Assembly: GCF_049803795.1 (NCBI RefSeq)
Contig: NZ_JBNAGJ010000006.1
Span: 62,001 to 126,000 of the forward strand
Direction of reading: 5' to 3'
Length of the DNA: 64,000 bases
DNA from: Thalassobius sp002708925
GTDB taxonomy: Bacteria > Pseudomonadota > Alphaproteobacteria > Rhodobacterales > Rhodobacteraceae
The notes beneath the pieces were generated by a model that saw only the letters and a list, made by a program, of their open reading frames with translations, ran no database searches and had not been told where the DNA came from. Within the stretch, counting starts at the first letter, position 1, and each line of letters begins with the position of its first letter. Below are positions 18,225 to 26,942 of this stretch, piece after piece. Position numbers and translations under genes: made by a program.

Positions 18225-18767
18225 TTAGCGGGCTTCCTTGACCGAGAAGACAGCCTCGTTCAGCTGCTGGCTCCACATCGCCTCGGCCCCGGATTGAGGT
18301 TTCTTCATCGTGCCTTCGATGGTCTGAATCCAGTACTCGGTTTTGATTGCGCCATATTTGATGGTCAGGTTTTCGGTCAGCATTTCATCACCTTCCGTGC
18401 CGTTCCAAGTCATGCCAGAGACGATCACCAGCTTGAAACTGATGCGGAAAAACGTCTTGCCCGATTTGGATTTCGACCCGCCCGAGCGGCGCAGCTCCAG
18501 AACTGCGTCCTTGAAATGGTGGCCGGTGCACAGCGCGTTGAACAGACCGTTCGAGGCAGTGTCCGTGTGCTTTTCAAAGGTGAAATCGTTAAAGCTGGTG
18601 CTGCCCGACCCGCCGCCGCCGGTGCCGGTGCCGATGCTTGTGGGTTTCTCTGCGCCAAAGTCGAAGCTGTTGAGTTTAAAGGCGAATTTTGCATTCATTT
18701 CGCTGTCCAGCACCTCCCCTCTGACCAGTTTGGAACCGGGGAAATAAAGATATGCGTCAAAGGCCAT
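18225..18767 (-). CDS. hcp: Hcp (TssD) tube protein
   Basis: Hcp hexamers stack into the inner tube expelled by the sheath. This 180-residue protein begins MAFDAYLYFPGSKLVRGEV and carries FTFEKHTDTASNGLFNALCTGHHFKDAVLELRRSG, the typical Hcp1-like region, plus a Gly/Ser-rich loop near residues 45-60. The C-terminus has TMKKPQSGAEAMWSQQ. It has no effector extension. It is flanked by tssC and tagJ with larger gaps (53 and 74 bases) than the rest of the operon. Confidence 0.96.
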   Translation of the reverse strand: MAFDAYLYFPGSKLVRGEVLDSEMNAKFAFKLNSFDFGAEKPTSIGTGTGGGGSGSTSFNDFTFEKHTDTASNGLFNALCTGHHFKDAVLELRRSGGSKSKSGKTFFRISFKLVIVSGMTWNGTEGDEMLTENLTIKYGAIKTEYWIQTIEGTMKKPQSGAEAMWSQQLNEAVFSVKEAR

Positions 18768-18820
18768 TGGATGTTCCTTTCATCAGGTCGTCGCCCCGCC
18801 GGGACGGAAAAGTTAGGGGG

Positions 18821-20314
18821 TTATTCGGTCTGCGAGGGCAGTTTGGACACCAGCCGCAAAGAGACCGAGAGCCCTTCAAGCTGGTAATGCGGCCGCAGGA
18901 AGAACTTGGAGCTGTAGTAGCCCGGATTGCCTTCGACCTCTTCGACCACCACTTCGGCCGAAGCGAGCGGTTTGCGCGCCTTCACCTCGTCCGAAGAATT
19001 TTCTTCGTTGAAATCAACGTAGTTGCTGATCCAGTCCTGTAGCCATTCCTGCATCGACTCGCGGTCCGAGAACGAGCCAACCTTGTCGCGCACGATACAT
19101 TTCAGGTAATGCGCAAAGCGGCAGGTGGCGAAAAGATAGGGCAGCCGCGCCGAGAGATTGGCATTGGCGGTTGCGTCCGGATCGTCATATTGCACCGGCT
19201 TTTGCAGCGACTGCGCGCCGATAAAGGCCGCTGTATCGGTGTTTTTGCGGTGGATCAGCGGCATCAGCCCGTTTTTGGCCAGCTCTGACTCGCGCCGGTC
19301 CGAAATGGCGATCTCGGTGGGGCATTTCATGTCCACCCCGCCATCGTCCGAGGGGAAGGTGTGGGTCGGCAGATTGTCCACCGTGCCGCCCGATTCCACG
19401 CCCCGGATGCGGCTGCACCAGCCATATTCGCTAAACGAGCGATTGATGTTGCGCGCCATGGCATAGGCCGCGTTGATCCAGCAGTATTGATCGGAATTGG
19501 TGTCGCTGGTGTCTTCTTCGAAGGCGAATTCTTCCACCGGGTCGGTTTTGGCCCCATAGGGGTGCCGGCCCAGAAAACGCGGCATGGCCAGACCCAGATA
19601 ACGGGCGTCTTCGCTTTCACGCAGGGACCGCCAGGCGGCATATTCGGGGGTTTGGAAAATCTTGGTCAGATCGCGCGGATTGGCCAGTTCGTCCCAGCCG
19701 TCCATCTGCATCAGGGCCGGGTCCGCGCCGGTCAGAAAGGGCGCGTGGGCGGCGGCGGCGATCTTGGACATTTCGCCCAGAATCTCGACATCCTTGGGGC
19801 TGTGATCGAAATGGTAATCCCCGATCAGGCAGCCATAGGGCTCGCCGCCGAACTGGCCGTATTCCTCTTCATAAAGCTTCTTGAACAGCGGGGACTGATC
19901 CCAGGCGGTGCCCTTGTATTTGCGCAGCGTCTTGGACAGATCCTTTTTCGAGATGTCCATGACCCGGATCTTCAGCATCTCGTCGGTTTCCGAGTTGTTC
20001 ACCAGGAAATGCAGCCCGCGCCAAGCGCTTTCCAGTTGCTGATAATCGGCATGATGGATGATCTGGTTCACCTGCTCGGTCAGCTTGGCGTCGATCTCGG
20101 CGACAATCGCTTCGATCGAGCGCAACGCATCGTCCGAGACCAGCGTTTCATTGGCCAGCACCTGTTCGGCCAGCGTGCGCACGGCGCTTTCGACGGCGGT
20201 GCGCGCCTGATCGGATTTGGGGCGGAATTCCTTTTGCAGCAGATCCGCGAAGTCGGAATTGGCAAAGAGGGTTTCGGTCGGCGCCTCGGCTGCGCTGTGT
20301 GTTGTTTCGGTCAT
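18821..20314 (-). CDS. tssC: TssC large sheath subunit
   Basis: TssC is the large subunit of the contractile sheath. The 497-residue protein has all standard landmarks: IIHHADYQQLESAWRGL (about 125-141), PLFKKLYEEEYGQFGGEP, the LGRHPYGAKTDPVEEFAFEE block, and the full C-terminal region ending FLRPHYQLEGLSVSLRLVSKLP. The start lies just after the tssB stop. This complete version is the main sheath protein, in contrast to the truncated TssC domain in the fusion protein at 8751-11258. Confidence 0.97.
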   Translation of the reverse strand: MTETTHSAAEAPTETLFANSDFADLLQKEFRPKSDQARTAVESAVRTLAEQVLANETLVSDDALRSIEAIVAEIDAKLTEQVNQIIHHADYQQLESAWRGLHFLVNNSETDEMLKIRVMDISKKDLSKTLRKYKGTAWDQSPLFKKLYEEEYGQFGGEPYGCLIGDYHFDHSPKDVEILGEMSKIAAAAHAPFLTGADPALMQMDGWDELANPRDLTKIFQTPEYAAWRSLRESEDARYLGLAMPRFLGRHPYGAKTDPVEEFAFEEDTSDTNSDQYCWINAAYAMARNINRSFSEYGWCSRIRGVESGGTVDNLPTHTFPSDDGGVDMKCPTEIAISDRRESELAKNGLMPLIHRKNTDTAAFIGAQSLQKPVQYDDPDATANANLSARLPYLFATCRFAHYLKCIVRDKVGSFSDRESMQEWLQDWISNYVDFNEENSSDEVKARKPLASAEVVVEEVEGNPGYYSSKFFLRPHYQLEGLSVSLRLVSKLPSQTE

Positions 20315-20317
20315 GGC

Positions 20318-20836
20318 CTATTCCTCGGATTCGGCGGAGGTTTCGGTTGAGGCTGCGGGCGCAGAGCTCAGAGCCTTCAGCAGCGCCGGATCGTTGATGA
20401 TCCTGGCCATCAGCTCTTCTGCGCCGGTCTTTCCGTCCATGTAGGTGCTGAGATTCGACAATTCGGTTCGCGCCTGGAGCAGTTTTTTCAGCGGCTCGAC
20501 CTTTTCGGCCACGGCTGCGGGTGAAAAATCGTCCATGCTGTCAAAGGTCAGATCGACCGACAGATTGCCCTCACCCGTCAAGGTATTGGGCACGTTGAAC
20601 GCGGCGCGTGGCTTGATGGATTTCATCCGGCTGTCGAAATTATCCACGTCGATTTCCAGGAACTTGCGGTCCCCCACGGCGGGAAGCGGTTCTTCGGATT
20701 TGCCCGAAAGGTTCGAAAGCACCCCCATCACAAACGGAAGCTGGATGCTCTTTTCCGCGCCGTAGACCTCGACGTCATATTCGATCTGAACCCGCGGGGC
20801 ACGGTTGCGGGCGATGAATTTCTGGCTGCTGGCCAT
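20318..20836 (-). CDS. tssB: TssB small sheath subunit
   Basis: TssB is the small sheath subunit that pairs with TssC. The 172-residue protein shows RAPRVQIEYDVEVYGAEKSIQLPFVMGVLSNLSG, the RKFLEIDVDNFD segment, NVPNTLTGEGNLSVDL and TYMDGKTGAEELMARI. The ATG at 20836 is 7 bases from AGAGGA; an ATG 6 bases upstream leaves almost no spacing. Its sequence is strongly similar to the N-terminal domain of the fusion protein at 8751-11258, suggesting duplication within the cluster. Confidence 0.96.
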   Translation of the reverse strand: MASSQKFIARNRAPRVQIEYDVEVYGAEKSIQLPFVMGVLSNLSGKSEEPLPAVGDRKFLEIDVDNFDSRMKSIKPRAAFNVPNTLTGEGNLSVDLTFDSMDDFSPAAVAEKVEPLKKLLQARTELSNLSTYMDGKTGAEELMARIINDPALLKALSSAPAASTETSAESEE

Positions 20837-20884
20837 GATCATTTCCTCTTTGATGGACTGTCATCGACCCACAGGGGCCATATC

Positions 20885-21922
20885 CTAGTCGTATGTGCCC
20901 TCGTCATCGTCATCTGGTTCAATGCCGCCGACATTTCTTACGTTGCTCATGCCTTCGGGGGCCAAATCGCGCACGATGGTCAGGAAATCGGCCCCCACCA
21001 GCCGCTTGGCGCGTTCCAGCACCAGAGGCAGCGGGCTGGAGGGTTCGTAGCGGCGGTAATAGTCCATGATCCGGTCCAGCGCGGCGCGCACATCCGCAGG
21101 CGAGGTGATCGCACCGGGCGCGGTGATCTGGCTGGGGGCAGAGGGGGCGGTGTCTGCGGTTTCCTCGTCCTCTTCCATGTCGATTGTCAGATCGGCGGGG
21201 CCATGGGCCGACATGCGGCGTTTGATGTCGAAAAGCATCTTCTCCAGCGGTGACAGATCGGGCCCTTCAGCGCCGATCTGCGCGTCAAAAATCGCCGAGA
21301 TCGCCCGCGTGGTTTCCAGCGCCGTATCCGCCGTTTCAATCATCGCGGCCAGATCATCGGGATCGGTTTCGTGGAAGGCGGCAGCGATGGTCTGGGGGTC
21401 GCTGGGTGTCTCGCTTTCGGGGACGTTCAGATCGCCCGAGGCAATCTGCATATCCCGCAGCCCGAATTGCCCATAGCCCCGGCTGCTGACCAAGGGACAC
21501 AGCCGCAATGACCGCAGCACCCCGTCCTGCGCGGTCAGGCCCAGCACCGCGTTCACCCGCATTGTCGGGTCGCCGTCATCCTCGTCCAGTTGCGGGTGCG
21601 CGCTGTCCCAATAGCTGTCCAGACAGCCATGGATGTACCGCAAAGCCGCGCCAAAAGCGGTAAAATCCCCCGTGCGCAACACTGCATTGGCAAGGATCAC
21701 GGCGATCCGCAGGTCATGAGACCGCGCCAGAAGCGACATCGACAGCTGTGCGACGTTTTCATAATCGGGGTCTTCGGCGGGGATCACATTGTCGCCGATC
21801 ACCCGTTCCTCGCCTGGTTTGTTGGCGATTTCTAACGCATTGAATTCAGGATCATATTCGAGATCCTCGCCGCTGGGGGCGTGCTCGTCTATGGTGCAGA
21901 GCAAGCTGTCGAGGTCAATCAT
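20885..21922 (-). CDS. tssA: TssA (ImpA N-terminal family)
   Basis: TssA proteins act at the baseplate or at the distal sheath end to start or cap polymerisation. This 345-residue protein has the ImpA N-terminal domain (PSGEDLEYDPEFNALE, EDPDYENVAQLSMSLLARSHDLRIAVILA), a variable acidic middle, and a short C-terminal domain (ITSPADVRAALDRIMDYYRRYEPSSPLPLVLERAKRLVG) with the typical YYRRYEPSSP motif. The last residues are acidic. It is the first classical tss gene in the operon after the kinase. Confidence 0.93.
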   Translation of the reverse strand: MIDLDSLLCTIDEHAPSGEDLEYDPEFNALEIANKPGEERVIGDNVIPAEDPDYENVAQLSMSLLARSHDLRIAVILANAVLRTGDFTAFGAALRYIHGCLDSYWDSAHPQLDEDDGDPTMRVNAVLGLTAQDGVLRSLRLCPLVSSRGYGQFGLRDMQIASGDLNVPESETPSDPQTIAAAFHETDPDDLAAMIETADTALETTRAISAIFDAQIGAEGPDLSPLEKMLFDIKRRMSAHGPADLTIDMEEDEETADTAPSAPSQITAPGAITSPADVRAALDRIMDYYRRYEPSSPLPLVLERAKRLVGADFLTIVRDLAPEGMSNVRNVGGIEPDDDDEGTYD

Positions 21923-21933
21923 GTCATGTCCTT

Positions 21934-23271
21934 TCAGGGGTGCCGGTGTTTGACGCGAGACAGGAAATCAGCCCGCTCGGCCGCGTCAGGAAGGGTGTCG
22001 GCCAGCGTCTCCAGCAGGTCTTCGGCAGAGCTGGCGCTGCTTGCGTGGCGGCGCACCATGGTGCCGGCGATGGGGCCAAGATGGGGGGTCAGGGCCGCGA
22101 TGATATGGGCCAGATCGGCCTGGGTGATCGCGGGGGTGCCGGTGCGGCCTGTGTTGCTGGACAGATGCCGGGCGATGGCGCGGCGCAGATCCTCGCGTTC
22201 GGACCCTTCCGAGACCTCGGACAGGATCTGTTCCATCAGCGCATCCTGGCTGGAGGCGGACTGCGCGGCGCGGCGGGCCAGAATGCGGCCCATGGGGCCG
22301 ATCCGGGCAACCAGGCTTTGTTCCAACCCTGACATCGCCGCGCCGGACAGGCGGCTGATCATCGTGCCTGCGGCCGGGCGCGGGGCCTTGGTACGCGCGA
22401 CCAGCGTGACATCGCTGCCGGGGGTGCCTGCCAGCGATGTTTCAAATGCTGCTTTCATCTCGGCGGCGCTGGCAAAGCGGCCGGCCGGATCGGCGCTCAG
22501 TGCCCGCAAAACCACATCGTCCAGCGCGGAGGGCAGGTCGGGAACCCATGCGCTTGGCGCGGCGGGGGCTTGGCCCTTGCCTGCCATCATGACCGCCTCG
22601 ATCCCGCCTTTCTGAAAGGGCAACTTTCCGGTCAGAATCTCGTAAAGCACGACACCGACGGCATAAATATCCGCCCGCGCATCGACATCCCCGCCCGAGA
22701 ACTGCTCGGGCGACATATAGGCGGGGGTGCCGATCATGCCCGCGCCGGTGCGTTCGGCGCTGGTGATCCGGGCAATGCCGAAATCGGTCAGTTTCAGCCG
22801 CCCGGCACTGGCCAGCATGACATTGGCCGGCTTCATGTCGCGGTGAACGATCCCCACCTCATGAATAGCGTCAAGCCCGTCCAGCATCTGCACGACGATG
22901 TCGCGGACGTCCTCTAGCGGCAGCCCGCGCGGATCGGCCAGCCGGTCTTCGAGCGTGGACGACGCTTCGAGCCGCTCCATCACCAGATAGGGCAGCCCGT
23001 CATGGACCAGAAAATCGAAGATGGTGACAAGGTTGGGGTGCAGAACACGGCCTGCGGCCTTCGCCTCGCGGGGGAAGCGTTCCAGCCAGTCCTCGGCGCC
23101 GGCGGCCTCGATCAGGTGGCGGTGCACCGTTTTGATCGCGACGGGCCGATCAATGTCGGGGTCATGCGCATCATAGACCACCCCCATCGCGCCTTCGCCC
23201 AATTTCCCGCGCAGAAGATATTTGCCCACCCGGATGGGCGCATGGTGGCGTATGACGGTCTTGTCACTCAT
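21934..23271 (-). CDS. ppkA: PpkA-type serine/threonine protein kinase
   Basis: A 445-residue Hanks-type kinase. Catalytic features: glycine loop GEGAMG at residues 25-30, VAIK lysine at 47, HRDMKPAN at 143-150, DFG at 163-165 and SPE at 187-189. The C-terminal 160 residues form a helical region with no membrane segment or sensor domain that I can see. In known systems the kinase phosphorylates an FHA protein (here TagH) to promote T6SS assembly. No partner phosphatase PppA is seen in the window. The start overlaps the end of the haem-sensor gene by 8 bases, implying paired production; a longer upstream ORF lies inside that gene. Confidence 0.88.
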   Translation of the reverse strand: MSDKTVIRHHAPIRVGKYLLRGKLGEGAMGVVYDAHDPDIDRPVAIKTVHRHLIEAAGAEDWLERFPREAKAAGRVLHPNLVTIFDFLVHDGLPYLVMERLEASSTLEDRLADPRGLPLEDVRDIVVQMLDGLDAIHEVGIVHRDMKPANVMLASAGRLKLTDFGIARITSAERTGAGMIGTPAYMSPEQFSGGDVDARADIYAVGVVLYEILTGKLPFQKGGIEAVMMAGKGQAPAAPSAWVPDLPSALDDVVLRALSADPAGRFASAAEMKAAFETSLAGTPGSDVTLVARTKAPRPAAGTMISRLSGAAMSGLEQSLVARIGPMGRILARRAAQSASSQDALMEQILSEVSEGSEREDLRRAIARHLSSNTGRTGTPAITQADLAHIIAALTPHLGPIAGTMVRRHASSASSAEDLLETLADTLPDAAERADFLSRVKHRHP

Positions 23272-24142
23272 TGCTTTCCAGCATCGCCATCGCCCGTTCC
23301 AGACTGCGGCGCATCCGGTTGAAAGACCCGGCCAGAGACCCGATTTCATCCCGCGATTTGCTGGCAGATTCGGGCACGCTGAAATCGCCCATGGACACGC
23401 GCTCGGCCATATCGGTAAGGTATCTTACCGGCCGGATCACAACCCGAGACAGCAGCAGATTGGTCAGGATCAGCACCAGGCCAAAGGCCGCCAGCAAGGC
23501 CGAGCCAACCAGCAGCGCGGTTTCTTCGGCGCGCCGGGCGATCAGCGTTGTCGGCACGGTGATGATCTGCGCGCCCACGGTTTCGCCAAATTCCCAGCCA
23601 AAGCCATTTTCACTGCCATAAAGATCCAGCATCGCGGGCGGCGCAATGTCGGGGGTGGAGTGGCAGTTCAGGCAGCCGGGGTTTTCGATCTCGATGGGGA
23701 AGGCCATCGCCAGAAACCGTCCGTTCTCATCCTCGATCTCGGCCGAGAGCTGGTCCAGGGTGGAATCTGATCGGAACTGTTCGATCATGTCCCGTTCCAG
23801 CGGGGTGGGCAGATCTTCGGGGTTTGTCGGGTTCAGCGCGGCTTCTTTGTAGGTATATTGCGGGAATTCGGCGCCCACGGTGTCAAACACGGTGCGGGCG
23901 GCAAAAGACGTCACTGCCTCGGGTTGAAACAGGATGGCGCCATCTTCGATCAGCAGCGGGTCAATATGTTTGACCGTATAGGCCCGCACGGCCTTGGCAT
24001 TGGCGCGCATCAGCCGGGCCTCGCGTTCCACGTCTCGGGTCGCGCTTTGCTGGACCGTTTCATAGCTTAGCCCCACCGCTCCGGCGATCCCCAGGACCAT
24101 AGCGGCAAGCAGGACGGCGTTGTATTTCAGGCGGAGTCCCAT
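23264..24142 (-). CDS. Membrane sensor with haem-c-binding DUF3365 (Tll0287-like) domain and HAMP
   Basis: A 292-residue inner-membrane protein: membrane segment at about 7-28, a periplasmic Tll0287-like domain (30-205) carrying one CxxCH haem-c motif (CLNCH, residues 157-161), a second membrane helix at about 208-231, then a cytoplasmic HAMP region (about 232-284) that ends in a short helix. There is no kinase, cyclase or methyl-acceptor output. Since the downstream gene overlaps it and encodes the PpkA-like kinase, the natural inference is that HAMP movement controls that kinase. The haem suggests sensing of redox state, gas or a small ligand. Confidence 0.85.
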   Translation of the reverse strand: MGLRLKYNAVLLAAMVLGIAGAVGLSYETVQQSATRDVEREARLMRANAKAVRAYTVKHIDPLLIEDGAILFQPEAVTSFAARTVFDTVGAEFPQYTYKEAALNPTNPEDLPTPLERDMIEQFRSDSTLDQLSAEIEDENGRFLAMAFPIEIENPGCLNCHSTPDIAPPAMLDLYGSENGFGWEFGETVGAQIITVPTTLIARRAEETALLVGSALLAAFGLVLILTNLLLSRVVIRPVRYLTDMAERVSMGDFSVPESASKSRDEIGSLAGSFNRMRRSLERAMAMLESNE

Positions 24143-24172
24143 CGTCGGCTATCCATTCATAATGCTGTGTTG

Positions 24173-25162
24173 TCAGGTTCGGGCCAGCAGATCGCTTAGC
24201 TGTCCGGGCGTTAGAAATCCGGTTTCTTTTTCGCTCCGTTCGGCCTGGAATGCGGTGATGGCAGAGCGCGTTTGCTTGCCCGCGATCCCGTCGATCAGGC
24301 CGGGGTAATGGCCCAGTTTGCGCAAGACCCGCTGCAATCGCCGGATGATCGCGGGCGAGAGAGATTTCTCCAAGATTTCAAGCTCTTCCACAGAGGGGGC
24401 GGCAGCGGCGGGAGTGGCCGTTTGGGCCGGTGCGGGGGCGGGCGTGGCGACGGCGCTTACTGATTTTGGCTGCGGATTGACCTGGATGGGGGCCTTCAGA
24501 ACGATCGGCCTGGGGGGCGGGGCAGACAGGGTTGCGCCTGGGGTGCGGGCCAGGGCGGGCAGCACTTTCGCCAGATCGACACGGACCGGATTGCCAATCT
24601 GCGTATCGAATGCGCGCAGCAGCGGATCGGCCTGATTTGCAGGCACAAAGAGTATCTCGCTCAGGCCGGGCTGGGCGGCCTGAGCCGTGCTGGTGGGGGC
24701 CACGCCTTCGGGCAGCGGGCTGGACGGGGGGGCGCCCAGGACAATCACCGCGCCGCCGCGTTCGGACAGGGCTGTGATCCGCGAAAAGGCCCGCAGCGGC
24801 ACCGCCTGTGTGAACAGATCTGTCGGCCGGCCTAGCCCTGCGCCGGTGGGCAGAACAAAGCTCCGGTCTTCAAAGGATACCATCGGCATATCAATAAAGA
24901 CGATGGCCGCGTCGGACTGTTCGGCCTCTTTGGCAAAGCGGCGCATCTGTGCGCGCAGGGCGGCATTGCTGGGGTCTGTCACCCGCAGCGTTTCTGCGTC
25001 GATCCGGGTCAGGCTCTCGGCCATCTGATCGGCCCGTTCAGGCGCCGCGCCCGCGGTAACGAGCAGGGCGATGATGCGCAGGTCGTCCTGAGCCTGAGCC
25101 AAAGACGGCAGGCCAAGAGCGATCAGCACAAGGGCGCGGAGCAGGATCGTGATTGGCTTCAT
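24173..25162 (-). CDS. Secreted degenerate caspase-fold protein with peptidoglycan-binding domain
   Basis: A 329-residue protein with a signal peptide (cut near AQAQ, about residue 25). Residues 27-150 follow the layout of bacterial caspase-like domains (LRAQMRRFAKEAEQSDAAIVF, RSFVLPTGA, VPLRAFSRI, GGAVIVLG), but the usual His-Gly is replaced by Met-Pro (VFIDMP) and the Asp-Ala-Cys by Gly-Ala-Pro, so it should be inactive. A Pro/Ala-rich linker follows, then a peptidoglycan-binding-1 domain (about 255-325; LRKLGHYPGLIDGIAGKQTRSAITAFQ). The ATG overlaps the protease stop (ATGA) and follows AAGGAG. It may be a cell-wall-bound scaffold for the neighbouring protease. Confidence 0.8.
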   Translation of the reverse strand: MKPITILLRALVLIALGLPSLAQAQDDLRIIALLVTAGAAPERADQMAESLTRIDAETLRVTDPSNAALRAQMRRFAKEAEQSDAAIVFIDMPMVSFEDRSFVLPTGAGLGRPTDLFTQAVPLRAFSRITALSERGGAVIVLGAPPSSPLPEGVAPTSTAQAAQPGLSEILFVPANQADPLLRAFDTQIGNPVRVDLAKVLPALARTPGATLSAPPPRPIVLKAPIQVNPQPKSVSAVATPAPAPAQTATPAAAAPSVEELEILEKSLSPAIIRRLQRVLRKLGHYPGLIDGIAGKQTRSAITAFQAERSEKETGFLTPGQLSDLLART

Positions 25163-26301
25163 TCTGCGCACTCCTTGCCCAGAACGGCGCGGCAGGCATC
25201 CAGCATTGGGCCCTGCGGGGCGTCGTCCACCGCAGACAGAAGGCGCGGCCCCACATCGGCCGTGGGCATGTCGGGATTACCCGCCAGCACCAGCGCAGCG
25301 ACACCGGACACATGGGCCGTCGCGATAGAAGAGCCCGAGACATAGCGGTGGCTTTCGCCCGGCGCAGTGCTGAGGATGTCGGTCATCGGCGCGGGGATGC
25401 GCCCCGGCCCGGCCCGGCCCGCCGCGATCACGCCAGGCAGCGATGCGGGAAACACGGTTTCCTCGGTTTCGCCAGCGGCGGCCACGACGACCATATCCTT
25501 GGCCATTGCGGCCTCGATCAGCTCGGTCAGCAGCGGATCGTCCGGTCCGCCGAGGGACATGTTAAGCACGTCAATGCCATTGAGGATGGCGAAATTTACT
25601 GCACGGGCCAGCGAAAAACTGTTGCATTGCCCGCCAGTGTCGGTTTGCCAGCAGGCACGCAGCCCCACCATCTCCGAGCCCGGAGCAACACCCAAAAGGC
25701 CGGTCTGTTGCGCGTCGGCGCCGATCACACCGGCGACGGCTGTGCCGTGATCCTCGGCCTGTTGGGTGGCGATGACCGAGACAAAATCACGGGTGTCGGC
25801 CATGCGGTGGCTCAGGTCGGGGTGGGTCCGGTCGATGGCGCTATCGACGATACCGACACGCACACCTGCGCCGGTGCTGGCGGCATGAGCGGCCAGAACA
25901 TTCATCCGGTGCATCGCCCATTGCGCCGGCAAGAGCGAGCGGGCCCCCTGGCTGCTGGAAACGGAATAGCCCCGGACGCGCTGCGCGGTGCGAACACGGG
26001 TATCCAGCCGCAGCGCGGTCAGCAGCGCTTCGATATCGGGGCTGGCGCTGGCATCATAGACAAGGCAGAGGACAGAAATGGAATTCAGCGGCCATTCGGC
26101 GGTCAGCGGAATGTCATAGTCTTCGGACAGGGCGGCGGCGACCGCGGTCAGGGTCTCGGGCGTATCTGTAGGGATGGTCAGCACGATATAAGCACCGGGA
26201 GAGATGGCGTTGGCATCCACCAGCCGCCAGTCCTGCGCCTGCGCGGGCCGAGACAGAAAACCGGCCAGCAGGGCCACGAACAGCAGGATAACGCGGGTCA
26301 T
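25159..26301 (-). CDS. Secreted subtilisin-like (S8) serine protease
   Basis: A 380-residue periplasmic or secreted protease with a signal peptide (about 1-23). The catalytic triad is visible: Asp153 in GIVDSAID, His185 in DHGTAVAG, Ser325 in GSSIATAHV. A propeptide-like region spans about 25-125. The gene overlaps the anti-sigma gene by 4 bases and the pseudo-caspase gene by 3, so the products probably act together. S8 proteases beside anti-sigma factors could act in envelope signalling, but this is an inference. Confidence 0.92.
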   Translation of the reverse strand: MTRVILLFVALLAGFLSRPAQAQDWRLVDANAISPGAYIVLTIPTDTPETLTAVAAALSEDYDIPLTAEWPLNSISVLCLVYDASASPDIEALLTALRLDTRVRTAQRVRGYSVSSSQGARSLLPAQWAMHRMNVLAAHAASTGAGVRVGIVDSAIDRTHPDLSHRMADTRDFVSVIATQQAEDHGTAVAGVIGADAQQTGLLGVAPGSEMVGLRACWQTDTGGQCNSFSLARAVNFAILNGIDVLNMSLGGPDDPLLTELIEAAMAKDMVVVAAAGETEETVFPASLPGVIAAGRAGPGRIPAPMTDILSTAPGESHRYVSGSSIATAHVSGVAALVLAGNPDMPTADVGPRLLSAVDDAPQGPMLDACRAVLGKECAE

Positions 26302-26942
26302 TGGCTGCCCTCGGGCGCGGCAAAGAGAATATCCTCGCGGGCCATCATGGCACGGGCGATGGCCGCGATATCGGCATCTTCGGCCACCAGCGCGGTGTAG
26401 ACCCCGGATTCGGACGGGCCATGGATGGACAGAACACCCAAAGCGGCAAGAGCCTTGGCATCGGGCTGTCCGCTGGGCTGGAATTTGATCACCTGCTCGG
26501 TTCCGTCGGGCGGGGCGGTCAGGGTGATGAAGTCGTCGTTCCCCGGCCCCTGTATCTGCACCACCAGGACAAGCGCAGCGCAGGCCAGGGCCGCGGCACC
26601 GATGGCCGAAACAATGCGCCCCTCGATCCGGCCAAGCAACCGCCGATACCAGGGGGTGGCGGGGCTGCGGGCGGCAATGTCGGCCAATGCCTGGGCCCGC
26701 AGGTTTTCCCAGCTGCGTTCGAGGGGCACGTCAAAAGGGTCTTCGGTCGCGACCTTCTTAGCGAGGGTGCGTTGCTGGCTGATTTCGCGGGCGATACCGG
26801 GGTCGGCCTTGGCCGCATCCTCGACAAGACGCGTCTCATCCTCGGGCAAGGTTCCGTTCACGTACCAGGGAATGAGTTCCCGAATGGTATCGGTATCTTC
26901 CGGCGCGCCGGAGTCGGTGGATTCAGGCAACTTTATGCTCAT
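26298..26942 (-). CDS. Membrane-anchored anti-sigma factor
   Basis: A 214-residue protein with a cytoplasmic anti-sigma-type N-terminus (IRELIPWYVNGTLPEDETRLVEDAA, about 20-45), a single membrane helix at about 111-130, and a C-terminal domain outside the membrane. The zinc-binding HxxxCxxC motif of ZAS anti-sigma factors is absent, as in a known subgroup. It overlaps the ECF sigma gene by 20 bases, the typical sigma/anti-sigma arrangement, and the protease gene by 4 bases. Confidence 0.85.
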   Translation of the reverse strand: MSIKLPESTDSGAPEDTDTIRELIPWYVNGTLPEDETRLVEDAAKADPGIAREISQQRTLAKKVATEDPFDVPLERSWENLRAQALADIAARSPATPWYRRLLGRIEGRIVSAIGAAALACAALVLVVQIQGPGNDDFITLTAPPDGTEQVIKFQPSGQPDAKALAALGVLSIHGPSESGVYTALVAEDADIAAIARAMMAREDILFAAPEGSQ

